Counted from the first letter of the stretch, positions 16,551 to 26,553 are shown. The stretch is DNA of 64,000 nt from Piscinibacter sp. XHJ-5 (GCF_029855045.1 NZ_CP123228.1:4588001-4652000); one strand, 5' to 3'. Notes: generated by a model not told the origin, from the letters alone. Made by a program: numbers and translations.

Positions 16551-17422
16551 GGCCGCGGATCCAGCTTGTCCTGGGTCCGCGTCTCGAAGTCGCCCGCGTC
16601 GTGACGCTCGTGCAGCTGACTGCCAGGCTGACCCCAGGTGCGATTGACCATGCGGCCGCGCTTGACGGCCGGGCGTCGGGCAATCTCGTCGGTCCAGCGC
16701 AGGACATTGGCATACGCCTGCACCTGCAGGAACTCGCCCGCGTCGTAGAGCTGGCCCTTGACCAGCGTGCCGTACCAGGGCCACACCGCCATGTCGGCGA
16801 TGGTGTAGTCGTCGCCCGCCAGGAACGGACTTTCGGCCAGGCGGCGGTCGAGCACGTCGAGCTGCCGCTTGACTTCCATCGCGTAGCGGTCGATCGCGTA
16901 TTCGATCCTGGCCGGCGCGTACGCATAGAAGTGGCCGAACCCACCGCCGAGAAAAGGCGCACTGCCCATCTGCCAGAACAGCCACGACAGGCACTCCGCG
17001 CGCTGCTCGGGACCGGTCGGGACAAAGGCGCCGAACTTCTCGGCCAGGTACAGCAGGATCGCCCCGGACTCGAACACCCTCACCGGCGTCGGCCCGCTGC
17101 GGTCCAGCAGCGCCGGAATCTTGGAGTTCGGGTTGACGGCGACGAAGCCGCTGGCGAACTGCTCGCCTTCGTTGATGCGGACGAGCCAGGCGTCGTACTC
17201 GGCGCCGGCGTGGCCCAGCGCCAGCAGTTCCTCCAGCATCACCGTGACCTTGACGCCATTGGGCGTGGCCAGCGAGTAGAGCTGCAGCGGATGGCGGCCC
17301 ACCGGCAGCGCCTTCTCGTGCGTCGCACCGGCGGTCGGGCGGTTGATGTTGGAGAAGCGGCCGCCGTTGTCCTTGTTCCAGGTCCAGATGGCCGGCGGCG
17401 TGTAGCCGGATGAATCGTCCAT
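16547..17422 (-). CDS. yghU: YghU-type glutathione S-transferase / disulfide oxidoreductase
   Basis: A 291-residue protein that follows E. coli YghU closely along its length. Shared motifs include WTWNKDNGGRFSNINRP, THEKALPVGRHPLQLYSLAT, NGVKVTVMLEELLALG, VNPNSKIPAL, APFLGGGFGHFY and the ending QLHERHDAGDFETRTQDK. The family binds two glutathiones and shows disulfide-bond reductase activity with little classical transferase activity. ATG 17422 gives the same N-terminus as YghU. It is the first gene of a two-gene unit with the GST downstream. Confidence 0.92.
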   Translation of the reverse strand: MDDSSGYTPPAIWTWNKDNGGRFSNINRPTAGATHEKALPVGRHPLQLYSLATPNGVKVTVMLEELLALGHAGAEYDAWLVRINEGEQFASGFVAVNPNSKIPALLDRSGPTPVRVFESGAILLYLAEKFGAFVPTGPEQRAECLSWLFWQMGSAPFLGGGFGHFYAYAPARIEYAIDRYAMEVKRQLDVLDRRLAESPFLAGDDYTIADMAVWPWYGTLVKGQLYDAGEFLQVQAYANVLRWTDEIARRPAVKRGRMVNRTWGQPGSQLHERHDAGDFETRTQDKLDPRP

Positions 17423-17517
17423 GCAGCGATCTCCAAGCGGGGACGGGTCTGCACAGCACCTGTGCGACCGCTTGGCGGCCACTGTACGGCAGGAGCCTCA
17501 GCGGGTCCGCGTCCCGC

Positions 17518-17820
17518 TCACCACTGCACGCGCAGGGCCTCGCTCTTGGCCGCCTTGGCCATGTCGGCGTCGGGCACCAGCAGCGAGGTGACGACCGTCG
17601 AGGGCAGGCGCTTCATGTCGGCGGCTTCCACCTTGCCCGCGAACTTCCAGCCCGCAGGCAGCTTGACGAACACGAATCCGGTCGGCGGATCGACGAACAC
17701 GGTGTAGTCGGCGGCCGGCAGCGCACGAGCTTCGGTCTCGGCGTGCGCGGGCGCGGCGGTGATGACGAGGGTGGCGGCGAGCGCGGCGATCAGCGCGGCG
17801 GCGGTCAGCGTGGGACGCAT
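17518..17820 (-). CDS. small secreted hypothetical protein
   Basis: A 100-residue protein with a clear Sec signal peptide (hydrophobic to about residue 27, ending AAPAHA-E). The mature part is about 73 residues, without Cys, and includes DPPTGFVFVKLPAGWKFAGKVEAADM. No known family is recognised. It is the second gene of a short minus-strand pair, four bases after the 76-residue gene, and the pair is divergent from the large regulator at 18174. A periplasmic location is likely. The role is unknown. Confidence 0.6.
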   Translation of the reverse strand: MRPTLTAAALIAALAATLVITAAPAHAETEARALPAADYTVFVDPPTGFVFVKLPAGWKFAGKVEAADMKRLPSTVVTSLLVPDADMAKAAKSEALRVQW

Positions 17821-17824
17821 GGTT

Positions 17825-18055
17825 TCACTCCTGGGGTTGACGGGTTTCGGAATCGGAGGCGGGCAGGCGGCTCAACATCTCCTCGAGCCGGCGCTGCAGC
17901 TCGAGCAGGTTGGCGAACTCCGCACGCCAGCCGCTGATCAGATGCTCGACGCTGCCGCACAGGCCGCGCCCGGGCTGCTGGCTGTCCTGGTGCAGCCGCA
18001 GCACGAAGGCCAGCTTCAGCGGCATGGGCAGGTGGTCTTGCAGGGGTCGGTTCAT
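17825..18055 (-). CDS. small hypothetical helical protein
   Basis: A 76-residue protein. The C-terminal half (EFANLLELQRRLEEMLSRL) looks like an amphipathic coiled-coil helix. The N-terminal part contains a LKLAFVLRLHQDS segment and one Cys. It has no signal peptide and no recognised family. Four bases separate it from the secreted small protein downstream, so they are probably co-transcribed. Divergence from the adjacent winged-helix/ATPase regulator suggests, but does not show, control by it. Confidence 0.5.
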   Translation of the reverse strand: MNRPLQDHLPMPLKLAFVLRLHQDSQQPGRGLCGSVEHLISGWRAEFANLLELQRRLEEMLSRLPASDSETRQPQE

Positions 18056-18173
18056 CGGTGTGGGTGGGTTCGGCCTGGCATGGGTGCTACTCTAGAAACG
18101 GCCGGCACGGATGTCGTCTCGGAACGGTGTTGTTTCGGTGGCGATTCGGGTCGTGCCTTCGATGGGAAGGTCG

Positions 18174-21100
18174 ATGACCCACGAGATCCGGACCGCGGCG
18201 CCGGCCGCATTGCGCTTCGGGCCCTACCAGCTGGAGCCGGCCAACGCCCTGCTGCTGCGCGGCCAGGCGCGCCTCGACCTGCCGCCGAAGGCGTTCGCGG
18301 TGTTGTGCCACCTGGCCGCCCGGCCCGGACAGCTGGTGTCCAAGGAAGAGCTTCTCGACGCGGTGTGGGGTCGCCGCTTCGTCAGCGAATCGGTGATCAA
18401 GAGCGCCGTGAACACCATCCGCGACGTGCTGGGCGACGACCCGCGCGCGCCGCGCTACGTGGAGACCGTGGCGCGCCGCGGCTACCGCTTCGTCGTGCCC
18501 GCGTCAGCCGCGCCGGCGATCGCCACTGCTGCCGCTGCACCCGCTGCCCCCGAGCCGGCGGCCCAGGCGGGCACGCTGGTCGGTCGCGACGCGCCGCTCG
18601 CCCAGCTGGTCGCCGCGCTCGCGGGTGTCCAGGCCGGTGCGTCGACGCTGGTGTGGGTGGGCGGCGAGGCCGGCGTCGGCAAGACCGCGCTCATCGAGCG
18701 CTTTCGCGGGCTGGCGCGGCAATCCGGCGCCTGGCTGGCGAGCGGACAGTGCATCGAGCAGTCCGGCGGCGGCGAGCCGCTGCTGCCCTTGCTCGATGCG
18801 CTGGCCGAGCTGACCCGCGGGCCCGACGGCTCCGCCTGGGTCGCCGCGCTGCGCCAGCGTGCGCCCAGCTGGCTGGCGGCGCTGCCATGGCTGGCCGGCG
18901 CGACGCCCGAATCCGCCGGCTCGGCCGCCGAGTCGTCGGGCGCGGCGCCGGAACGCATGCTGCGCGAGCTCGGCATCCTGCTCGATGCCATGACGGCGGC
19001 CCGGCCGCTGGTGCTCGTCGTCGAGGACCTGCACTGGAGCGACCACGCGACGGTGAGCCTGCTCGGCTACCTCGCGCGCCGCCGCGGTCCGGCCCGCTGG
19101 CTGGCCGTGGCGACCTTCCGCCACACCGAGGCCGCGCTCGGCGAGCATCCGCTGCAGGCGCTGCGGCTGGAGCTGCGCGCCCAGCGCCTGTGCCAGGAGC
19201 TTGCGCTCGACAGCTTCAGCGAGGTCGAGGTCGACCGCTACCTCGGGCACCGCTTCGCGCCCGCCGCGGTCCAGGAGCGCAGCGACCTGGCGCAGGCGCT
19301 GCATGCGCACACCGAGGGCCTGCCGCTGTTCGTCGTCAGCGTCGTCGACGAGCTGGTCGCCAACCGGCAGCTCCAGCCGGGCGACCACGGCTGGCGGCTG
19401 TCCGCGCACGCCTGGTCGACGCTGCAGGTGCCCGACACCATCACCGGCGTCGTCGAGCGTCAGATCGCCAAGCTGCCCGGGCCGCTGCGCGCGCTGCTCG
19501 AAGCGGCGAGCGTGCTCGGCTTCGAGTTTGCGCACGACCTCCTGGCCGCGCTGACCGGCGAGGCGCCGGAGGCACTGCGTGCCCGCTGCGACGGCCTCGC
19601 CCGGCGCGGCGAATGGCTGGTGTCCGCCGGCATGGTCGAGCGCGGCGACGGCGCGCTCGCATTCCGCTATGCCTTTCGCCATGTGCTCTACCAGCGCGTG
19701 CTGTACGAGCGCGCCGCGCCGGCGCAACGGCTGCAGCAGCACCTCGCCGCGGCGCAGGCCCTGGCGTCGGGCACGCTGCCGGAGCGGCATGCGGCCGAGC
19801 TCGCCCATCACCACGAGAGGGCCTGCGACATCGCGCTGGCGGGCGGCGCGAGACCGGCAGGCATGGTGGAAGAGGCGCGGCGCTGGCGGCTGGCGGCGGC
19901 GCGGGCGGCCCGGGCGCTGCACGCACTGGACGACGCGATCGCGCACTACACCCGGGCGCTGGAGCTCGACCCGCCGCCGCAGGAGCAGGCGCGCGTGCTC
20001 GGCGAGCGCAGCGAACTGCTGCGCCTGGCCGGCGACGGTCCGGCGGCGCTGCGCGACAGCGCACGGGCCTGGCAGCTCGCGCGCGGCGCCGGCGACGCCG
20101 CGCTGTGCGACACGCTGCAGCTCACGCATGCACGCGTGTGCATGTTCTGCGATGAGGTGAAGACGGCGATCGAGCTGGCCGACGAGCTGCTCGCACGGCG
20201 GCTGCCGGACGCGCAGCGCATCGACGCCCTGCTGGTCAAGGCCCGCAGCCACCGGCTGCTGGGGCAGCCGGAACCGGCCGGCGCCACCCTGGACACTGCG
20301 CTCGCGGCGGCGCCGCAGGACCACATCGCGCAGCGCGCCGCGATCGCGGAGGAGATGGTGCACACGCTGTTCGAGCGGGGCGCGCACACCGAGGGCCTGC
20401 GGGTCGCCGAGCAGGCCCAGGCCCTGTTCGAGCGATGCGGCGACCGGGCGGGCGCTGCGCGCGCGCTCATTCGCATCGGGGTGCTCTCGCTGAATCTGCA
20501 TCGGCGCGCGCAGGCCCAGGCGGCGCTCGAGGAGGCGCGGCAGCGCCTGGGCGCCCTCGGCGACGTCGACGGGCAGCGCTCGGCGCTGCTCAACCTCGTC
20601 AAGCTGCATTCCGACCATGGCGACGCCGACACCGCGCTGGCGCTTCTCGAGGAAGGTTGGAACCTCTCGCCGCAGTTCGAGAGCCCGGTGGCCGAATGCG
20701 CCTTCCTCAACGGCTTCTACTACTGCAATTACCTGCGCGGCGACCTCGGAGCGGCCTGCCGGGATGCGGAGCGCGTGCTGGCCCTCGCCGCGCAGCTCAG
20801 CTCGATCTACTGGCGCGTCGGCTCCGCCGTGCTGGTGACCGACCTGTTCATCTTCCTCGGCGACTGGACGCAGGCCCGCCGGCTCACCGACGAGGCGCTC
20901 GCGCTGCTGGAGACGCGCGGCGAGCAGGCGCTGCGCGCGCGCGTGGCGGCCCGCAGCGCCTGGCTGGACACGCTGCAGGGTCGATCCGAAGCGGCACTGG
21001 ACCGGCTGGATGCATTGGGGACCGTCGAGACGGCCGAAGACCGGGCCGTGATGGACCGGGTGCGCGCACAGGCTCGATTCGACCTCGGCGATGCGTCCGG

Positions 21101-21437
21101 CGCGCTCGATGTGCTCGCGGCCTACGACCATGCGCCGACGCTGGAGGCCTGGACACAGATGCTGGCGCTGCGACTGCAGGCGCAGGTGACGCTGGATCGC
21201 ATCGACGAACGCGACCTTCAGCGCGCCGAGGCGGACCTGAAGGATCCCTGCCTGCCGGCACTCGAGGGCCTGTGGCTGCGGCGCGTCTTCGCGCACGCAC
21301 TGGCCGTCGCCGGTCGCGCCGATGCGGCCCGCGACCACGGCGAACGCTACGGCCGCGAGCGCGCGCGGTTGGCGGAGTCGCTGCGCGACTGGCCGGCTCT
21401 GCGGGCGTCGTTCCTCGCGCGATCGGCACCGCTGTAG
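18174..21437 (+). CDS. winged-helix / AAA-type ATPase / TPR regulatory protein
   Basis: About 1087 residues in three parts. Residues 12-108 form an OmpR/CadC-type winged helix (FGPYQLEPANALLL, KEELLDAVWG, VETVARRGYRFVV). Residues 130-480 form a signal-transduction ATPase with Walker A GGEAGVGKT (163-171) and Walker B VLVVEDLHWSD. The rest is Ala-rich helical repeats typical of TPRs. No transmembrane helix or adenylate cyclase domain is seen. Such proteins act as ATP-dependent transcription activators controlled by an unknown signal. ATG 18174 is preferred because the winged helix follows directly; ATG 18162 is also in frame. The gene is divergent from the two small genes. Confidence 0.82.
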   Translation: MTHEIRTAAPAALRFGPYQLEPANALLLRGQARLDLPPKAFAVLCHLAARPGQLVSKEELLDAVWGRRFVSESVIKSAVNTIRDVLGDDPRAPRYVETVARRGYRFVVPASAAPAIATAAAAPAAPEPAAQAGTLVGRDAPLAQLVAALAGVQAGASTLVWVGGEAGVGKTALIERFRGLARQSGAWLASGQCIEQSGGGEPLLPLLDALAELTRGPDGSAWVAALRQRAPSWLAALPWLAGATPESAGSAAESSGAAPERMLRELGILLDAMTAARPLVLVVEDLHWSDHATVSLLGYLARRRGPARWLAVATFRHTEAALGEHPLQALRLELRAQRLCQELALDSFSEVEVDRYLGHRFAPAAVQERSDLAQALHAHTEGLPLFVVSVVDELVANRQLQPGDHGWRLSAHAWSTLQVPDTITGVVERQIAKLPGPLRALLEAASVLGFEFAHDLLAALTGEAPEALRARCDGLARRGEWLVSAGMVERGDGALAFRYAFRHVLYQRVLYERAAPAQRLQQHLAAAQALASGTLPERHAAELAHHHERACDIALAGGARPAGMVEEARRWRLAAARAARALHALDDAIAHYTRALELDPPPQEQARVLGERSELLRLAGDGPAALRDSARAWQLARGAGDAALCDTLQLTHARVCMFCDEVKTAIELADELLARRLPDAQRIDALLVKARSHRLLGQPEPAGATLDTALAAAPQDHIAQRAAIAEEMVHTLFERGAHTEGLRVAEQAQALFERCGDRAGAARALIRIGVLSLNLHRRAQAQAALEEARQRLGALGDVDGQRSALLNLVKLHSDHGDADTALALLEEGWNLSPQFESPVAECAFLNGFYYCNYLRGDLGAACRDAERVLALAAQLSSIYWRVGSAVLVTDLFIFLGDWTQARRLTDEALALLETRGEQALRARVAARSAWLDTLQGRSEAALDRLDALGTVETAEDRAVMDRVRAQARFDLGDASGALDVLAAYDHAPTLEAWTQMLALRLQAQVTLDRIDERDLQRAEADLKDPCLPALEGLWLRRVFAHALAVAGRADAARDHGERYGRERARLAESLRDWPALRASFLARSAPL

Positions 21438-21456
21438 ACGCACGGATATCCGACTA

Positions 21457-21484
21457 CCTCTCCCGCGAGCGGGAGTGGGAGAGG
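21457..21484. repeat. CTCTCCCGC-type palindrome
   Basis: A core palindrome CTCCCGC-GA-GCGGGAG (21460-21475) lies in the 72-bp gap between the convergent regulator and chemoreceptor genes. It is followed by TGGGAGAGG, an imperfect continuation. It belongs to the same family as 14703-14777 and 28189-28214. Its position between two stop codons fits a bidirectional terminator or REP-like element. Confidence 0.65.
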
Positions 21485-21509
21485 ACGTCGCGGCCTCGAC
21501 GCCGCCCGC

Positions 21510-22625
21510 TCAGGCCGCCAGCCGGAAGGACCCCATGGCGCCGCTGAGCCGACCCGCCTGCCCCTTCAGCGACAGGGCCGCTGCGGCCACCTGCTCGACG
21601 AGGGCTGCGTTCTGATGCGTCACGGTGTCCATCTGCGCGATCGCCTGGTGCATGCGGCCGATGCCTTCGCTCTGCGCCTGGCCCGCACGCGCGATCTCGT
21701 CCATCAGCGCGGACACGCGCTTGACGCTGTCCAGGATGTCGCCCATGGTGCTGCCGGCCTGGTCGACCAGCTTGGAGCCCGCGCTGACCTTGTCGGTCGA
21801 ATCCACGATCAGCGCCTTGATCTCGCGCGCGGCCATGGAGCTGCGCTGGGCCAGCGCCCGCACCTCCGACGCCACCACCGCGAAACCGCGGCCGTGCTCG
21901 CCGGCGCGGGCCGACTCCACCGCCGCATTGAGCGCGAGGATGTTGGTCTGGAACGCAATGCCGTCGATCACGCCGATGATCTCGGAGATGCGGCCCGCGC
22001 TCTGGTTGATCTGCTCCATGCGCTCGATCACGTCCTGCATGATGCGGGCGCCTCGCTGGGCCACTTCGCTGGACACGGACACCACGTCGCGCGCCTCGCC
22101 GGTGTTCTTCGCATTGCTGCGAACGGTCTCGGCCAGCTGGTGCATCGAGCTGCTGGTCTGCTCGAGCGCGCTGGCCTGGCTCTCGGTGCGGCGCGACAGG
22201 TCGGTGTTGCCTCGCGCGATCTCCTCGGACGCGCTGTTGACCGCGTCGACCGTCGTGCGCACCTCGAGCACGGCGGTGCGCAGCTTCTTGCGCATCGAGT
22301 TCAGCTCGTGGCGCAGCCACGAGATCTCGTCCTTCCCGGGCGATTCGATCCTGGTCTCCAGATCGCCGCCGGCGACGCGGATCACTGCCTGCACCGTGTC
22401 TTCGACAGGCGCCTTGATGCTGTGCGAGATGGCCCACCCGGACACGAGCGCGAACACGCAGGCCGAGGCGCCCGCGACGCCCATCGCCCAGGCGGCTGAT
22501 TGAAGGCCGGCTTGCGCCTGCAGCAGCCACGCGGCCGAGCCGCCGAGCGCGGCCGTGATGATGGCCATCAGCGCGAAGCCGATCCTGACCCGATTGCACT
22601 GACTGACGCGACGAATCCAGTTCAC
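21510..22625 (-). CDS. methyl-accepting chemotaxis protein without a sensory domain
   Basis: About 371 residues. Two hydrophobic helices near the N-terminus ([20 protein letters not shown] and [20 protein letters not shown]) are separated by only a few residues, so there is no periplasmic ligand domain. A HAMP-like region follows. The signalling domain contains the highly conserved hairpin tip around [20 protein letters not shown] and [24 protein letters not shown]. No CheW-binding or CheR pentapeptide tail is seen. GTG 22625 is preferred because GGAG lies about seven bases upstream; GTG 22631 is also possible. The signal may be membrane or cytoplasmic. Confidence 0.82.
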   Translation of the reverse strand: MNWIRRVSQCNRVRIGFALMAIITAALGGSAAWLLQAQAGLQSAAWAMGVAGASACVFALVSGWAISHSIKAPVEDTVQAVIRVAGGDLETRIESPGKDEISWLRHELNSMRKKLRTAVLEVRTTVDAVNSASEEIARGNTDLSRRTESQASALEQTSSSMHQLAETVRSNAKNTGEARDVVSVSSEVAQRGARIMQDVIERMEQINQSAGRISEIIGVIDGIAFQTNILALNAAVESARAGEHGRGFAVVASEVRALAQRSSMAAREIKALIVDSTDKVSAGSKLVDQAGSTMGDILDSVKRVSALMDEIARAGQAQSEGIGRMHQAIAQMDTVTHQNAALVEQVAAAALSLKGQAGRLSGAMGSFRLAA

Positions 22626-22828
22626 AGCCACTCTCCACTGCCGCCACGGCGCCCCACCGCGGATGTGAGTGGATATCGGACGGCGGCGGCCGGCACTGAA
22701 GCGTGAAAATGCAACAGCTTCCCGGGTCGCACGCCGACGAAGAGGCCCGCATGGGGGCCACCCCGGTTCGAGACGGGACATTGCGCCGCATGGCAAGCTC
22801 GCTGCCGTCTCGTCCGTGGAGCTGGCGC

Positions 22829-23848
22829 ATGGGAATCGACGAACGACTGGCCGAATGGCGCACGCTGGCGCTGCGCGTGGAGGACGAAGTCGCCAAGGCG
22901 GTGATCGGCCAGCCCGAGACGATCCGCCTGATCAACGTGGCGCTGTTCGCACGCGGCCATGTGCTGCTCGAGGGCGACGTGGGCGTCGGCAAGACCACCG
23001 TGCTTCGGGCCTTCGCGCGCGCGATCGGCGGGGACTTCGAGCGCGTCGAGGGCACGATCGACCTGATGCCCGGCGACCTGATCTATCACACCCATGTCGA
23101 CGCCGAAGGCAGGCCGCGCATCGACCCGGGACCGCTGCTGCGCCACGGCGAGCGCCTGACCACGTTCTTCTTCAACGAGATCAACCGTGCGCGACCGCAG
23201 GTGCAGTCGCTGCTGCTGCGCGCGATGGCCGAGCGCTCGGTGTCGGCGTTCAACCGCGACTACCGCTTTCCGCAGATGACGGTGTTCGCCGACCGCAACA
23301 AGGTCGAGAAGGAAGAGACCTTCGAGCTTGCATCGGCCGCACGCGACCGCTTCATGTTGGAGCTCAACATGGGCAGGCCCACCGATCGCGCCATACGCCG
23401 CTCGCTGGTGTTCGACACCGCGTTCCACGACACCGAAGCGCTGCTCGAACGGGTCGCGCCGGGGCTGCTGCCATGGGACCAGCTGAACAGCATCGGCGCA
23501 CTCGTGCAGAGCAGCGTGCGCAGCAGCGAGACGATAGAGCGCTACGTGCTCGACCTGTGGGAGGCGAGCGAGGCGCCGCAGCGCCTGGGCATCCGGCTCG
23601 AGGGCGTCGACATGGACCGGCTGGTCCTGGCCGGCGCCAGCCCGCGAGGCATGAGCGCCCTTCTGCGGGCGGCGCGTGTGGTCGCCTGGCTCGCGGGGCG
23701 TCCCCATGTGACACCCGAGGACGTGCGGGCGGTCCTGCCGCCGGTGCTCGGGCATCGCATCTTCTTCACGCCGGTCTACGAGCTGCGACGCGCCGAGATC
23801 GCGAGCGCGCTGATCGATCGCATCATGGACAGCGTGAGCGTGCCGTGA
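22829..23848 (+). CDS. mxaR: MoxR/MxaR-type AAA ATPase
   Basis: A 339-residue AAA+ ATPase and the first gene of the six-gene unit. Walker A is GDVGVGKT (residues 49-56). The Walker B region reads [12 protein letters not shown], with Asn where most MoxR proteins have Asp. A sensor-1 region and arginine finger (AARDRF) follow. MoxR proteins remodel or chaperone partners together with VWA proteins. Here four such partners follow. In methylotrophs MxaR works with MxaS, A, C, K and L in maturing methanol dehydrogenase. A GTGGAG site precedes ATG 22829, although the frame stays open to 22703. Its stop overlaps the next start (TGATG). Confidence 0.83.
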   Translation: MGIDERLAEWRTLALRVEDEVAKAVIGQPETIRLINVALFARGHVLLEGDVGVGKTTVLRAFARAIGGDFERVEGTIDLMPGDLIYHTHVDAEGRPRIDPGPLLRHGERLTTFFFNEINRARPQVQSLLLRAMAERSVSAFNRDYRFPQMTVFADRNKVEKEETFELASAARDRFMLELNMGRPTDRAIRRSLVFDTAFHDTEALLERVAPGLLPWDQLNSIGALVQSSVRSSETIERYVLDLWEASEAPQRLGIRLEGVDMDRLVLAGASPRGMSALLRAARVVAWLAGRPHVTPEDVRAVLPPVLGHRIFFTPVYELRRAEIASALIDRIMDSVSVP

Positions 23849-24723
23849 TGAGCCCTTCCCTCGCCGAGGTGCAGGAGTTTCACTACCGGCTGCGCGCCCG
23901 CGTGCCCGGTCTGCGGCCGGGCGGGCACCATGGCGCCAGCCTGGGCAACGGCCAGCAGTTCGCCGCGCATCGGCGATTGTTCGACCAGCCGGACCCGCGC
24001 CGGCTCGATCTGCGCGCCAGCCTGCGCGACCCGCGAGGCGACTGGCTGGTGCGTATCCAGCGCCAGCGCACCGCGGTGCCGGTGCATGCAGTGGTCGACG
24101 TGTCGGCCTCCATGCACTTTGGCTCGTCGCGCACCAAGCTGGAAGTCGCGGCGGATTTCGTCGAAGCCCTGGGCCGCAGCGTCTCCCGCGCCGGCGACGC
24201 GCTCGGGCTGCTGGCCTTCGACGCGGTCGAGCGGGACGATCTCTGCATGCCGCCGCGCCAGAGCCGCGGCCTTGGCGGCGTGATGGCCGGGATGCTGCGC
24301 GCATGCCGGCCGCAGGAGGCCGGGGCGAGCTCCATCGACGGACTGCGGCGCTGCCTCGCACGGCTCGCCGGACGGCCGGGGCTGGTGTTCATCGTCTCCG
24401 ATTTCCACTGGCCGACGGACACGCTGGGCACCGTGCTCGACATGCTGGCGCCGGCCTGCGTCGTGCCGATGATCGCCTGGGATCCCGGCGAGACCGAGCC
24501 GCCGGCGGCGACGGCCATGCTGGCGGTGAGCGATGCCGAGAGCGGGATGCGCCGCACGCTGTGGCTGCGCGAAGCCGTGCGCGTGCGCTGGCGAGAGGCC
24601 GTCGCGGCGCGCCGCGCCGAGCTGCACGCGCTGTTCGAGGCGCACGGCATGGCGGCCTTCCACCTGCACGGCCGCTTCGACGCCGAGGCGCTGTCGCGCC
24701 ACTTCCTGGAATCGGTGGCATGA
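23848..24723 (+). CDS. mxaS: DUF58 protein with VWA-like fold, MxaS type
   Basis: A 291-residue soluble protein. The N-terminal region has the DUF58 pattern (FDQPDPRRLDLRAS, near-strand VRIQRQRTAVPVHAVVDVSASM). A metal-ion-dependent adhesion site DVSAS lies at about residue 86, with LVFIVSDFHWP as a further VWA strand. The position directly after the MoxR ATPase, with a one-base stop/start overlap, is the mxaR-mxaS order of methanol oxidation clusters. In that system mxaS mutants make inactive dehydrogenase. The same pair also occurs in unrelated MoxR systems, but the following genes favour the mxa assignment. Confidence 0.75.
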   Translation: MSPSLAEVQEFHYRLRARVPGLRPGGHHGASLGNGQQFAAHRRLFDQPDPRRLDLRASLRDPRGDWLVRIQRQRTAVPVHAVVDVSASMHFGSSRTKLEVAADFVEALGRSVSRAGDALGLLAFDAVERDDLCMPPRQSRGLGGVMAGMLRACRPQEAGASSIDGLRRCLARLAGRPGLVFIVSDFHWPTDTLGTVLDMLAPACVVPMIAWDPGETEPPAATAMLAVSDAESGMRRTLWLREAVRVRWREAVAARRAELHALFEAHGMAAFHLHGRFDAEALSRHFLESVA

Positions 24724-25553
24724 CGGCGCGCCGCTGCCTCGCGACGCTGCTGCTGGCGCTGGCCGCGGGGGCGGCCCCGGCCGCGACGGTGGAGCAGCCT
24801 CGGCCTTTCGGGCACGTCATCGGCGACGTGCTGACGCAGCGCGTGCTGCTGCACGACGATGGCCACGAGGTCACGGCGACCGCGCCGCCGGCCGGACGCG
24901 TGGGCCCGTGGCTGGAGCGGCGGCCGGCCCGCGTGGAGCGCGACAGCGCGGGCCGGCGCTGGCTGGTCCTCGACTACCAGGTCATCAACGCCCCGCGCGA
25001 CGTGAGCGTGGTGTCGCTGCCGGCACTGACGATCGCCACGCAGGCCGGTGCGCCCCTGTCGCTGCCCGCCTGGCCCGTCAGCATCGGACCGCTGACGCGC
25101 CCCGGCGCGCTGGACCCCATGCGGCCCGACCGTCCGCCGGCGCCGCGTCCGACCGAGACCCTGGAGCGGCAGCTGGCGCTGGCCATCGGGGCCCTGGCGT
25201 TCGTGCTGCTCGCATGGCTCGGCTGGTGGGCTGCGCGGCAGTGGCGTGACGCCCGGGCCTTGCCGTTTGCGCGCGCCTGGCGGGCGCTGCGCCGCCTCGA
25301 TCCGGCCGGCGGCGAGGCGTGGCTCGTGCTGCACCGGGCGATCGATGCCAGCGCCGGACGCGTGGTGCAGAGCGCCACGCTGTCGCGCCTGTTCGTCGAT
25401 GCACCGCAGCTCGCCGCGCTGCGGACACGGATCGAGGACTTCTATCGGCGCTCGGACCAGCGCTTCTTCGCGGATGAGCGCGCCGGGCCGCCGTATCCCC
25501 TGCTGGACCTGTGTCGCGCCCTGCGCGAGGTCGAGAAGCGCCATCACGGCTGA
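24720..25553 (+). CDS. mxaA: MxaA-like membrane-anchored periplasmic protein
   Basis: A 277-residue protein with a signal peptide (cleavage likely after AAGAAPA-A). A periplasmic beta-rich domain runs to about residue 150. One transmembrane helix (LALAIGALAFVLLAWLGWWAA, near residue 165) and a cytoplasmic region with FARAWRALRRLDP follow. This is the MxaA layout: a membrane protein needed to give methanol dehydrogenase its calcium in Methylobacterium. The gene overlaps mxaS by four bases (ATGA) and ends 4 bp before the VWA gene. The assignment is by gene order and topology more than by sequence. Confidence 0.62.
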   Translation: MTARRCLATLLLALAAGAAPAATVEQPRPFGHVIGDVLTQRVLLHDDGHEVTATAPPAGRVGPWLERRPARVERDSAGRRWLVLDYQVINAPRDVSVVSLPALTIATQAGAPLSLPAWPVSIGPLTRPGALDPMRPDRPPAPRPTETLERQLALAIGALAFVLLAWLGWWAARQWRDARALPFARAWRALRRLDPAGGEAWLVLHRAIDASAGRVVQSATLSRLFVDAPQLAALRTRIEDFYRRSDQRFFADERAGPPYPLLDLCRALREVEKRHHG

Positions 25554-25557
25554 CGAC

Positions 25558-26553
25558 ATGCCCATCGACTTCACCCAACCGTCGCTGCTGCTGCTGCTGC
25601 CGCTTGCCCTGCTGCCGCTGCTGCGCCGGCGCTCCGACACGCTCGTCTTCCCGTTCGTCGCCTGGCTGCCGGCCGACCCGGTCGGACGGCTGCTGGGTGT
25701 GCTGTGGCGCGCGCTCGCGGTGGCGGCGATGGCATGCATCGTCGTCGGAGTCGCCGGGCCGGGGCAATCGGGAGCCCAGGTGCTGCACATCGGCCGCGGC
25801 GCCGAGGTGCTGATCCTCATGGACCGCAGCAGCAGCATGGACAACGTCGCGCACCTCAACGGCATCGACGACGGTGGTCGCTTCTCGGTGCGGGAGTCGA
25901 AGAACCAGATCGTGCGCGAGCTGCTGAGCCGCTTCGTCGCTCAACGCCCGCACGACCGCTTCGCGTTCATGACCTTCAGCACCAGCACGCAGCGCATCGT
26001 TCCCTTCACCGAGCGCGGCGACATGGTGCAGGCCGCGCTCGCCGCCACGGCGATTGGTCGCGGGCTGCCCGAGACGCGCATGGGCGGGGCGCTGCTCGCC
26101 GCGATCGGCGAGTTCACGGGCCGCCGCTACGCCGGCAGCCGCGTGATCCTCGTCGTGTCGGACGGCGGCGCGCAGCTCGACGAGACCACACGCGAACGCA
26201 TCCGCGCGGGCCTGGCGCGCGAGAAGCTCGCGCTGTACTGGGTGTACATCCGCAGCGGGCCGAATTCACCCGACCTGACGGCCGAGACGAGCACGGCGTA
26301 CGGGTCGGCCGAAGAGCGTGCGCTGCACGATTTCTTCCGCACGCTGGAGACGCCGTACCGCCTGTACCAGACCGACAACTCCAAGGCCATGGCCGCGGCC
26401 ATGGCGGAGATCGACCGGCAGCAGACCCTTCCCCTGTCGTTTCACGAGCGCGTGCCGCGCCGCGACTTCTCCCCGGCGTTCCACCTCGCCGCGCTGCTGT
26501 GCTGCGCCGGCCTGCTCGCGTGCCGTGCGCTGCAGCTGCGGAGCTGGACATGA
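25558..26553 (+). CDS. mxaC: VWA-domain membrane protein, MxaC type
   Basis: A 331-residue protein. Hydrophobic helices occur near residues 8-22 and 47-65 and at the C-terminus (FHLAALLCCAGLLACRAL). A von Willebrand A domain lies between them, with a complete MIDAS motif Asp89-x-Ser91-x-Ser93 (LMDRSSSM) and a conserved second metal-loop (RMGGALLAAI). BatA/BatB-like proteins of this kind bind metal through the MIDAS and partner with MoxR ATPases. In the mxa system MxaC is required for calcium insertion in methanol dehydrogenase. It overlaps the next gene by four bases. Confidence 0.7.
   Translation: MPIDFTQPSLLLLLPLALLPLLRRRSDTLVFPFVAWLPADPVGRLLGVLWRALAVAAMACIVVGVAGPGQSGAQVLHIGRGAEVLILMDRSSSMDNVAHLNGIDDGGRFSVRESKNQIVRELLSRFVAQRPHDRFAFMTFSTSTQRIVPFTERGDMVQAALAATAIGRGLPETRMGGALLAAIGEFTGRRYAGSRVILVVSDGGAQLDETTRERIRAGLAREKLALYWVYIRSGPNSPDLTAETSTAYGSAEERALHDFFRTLETPYRLYQTDNSKAMAAAMAEIDRQQTLPLSFHERVPRRDFSPAFHLAALLCCAGLLACRALQLRSWT

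Noticed and set aside
18504..21443. A 979-residue open frame antisense to the large regulator
   Set aside because: The composition is Arg/Gln/Ala/Gly-rich and without domain, while the plus strand has clear winged-helix and ATPase motifs.
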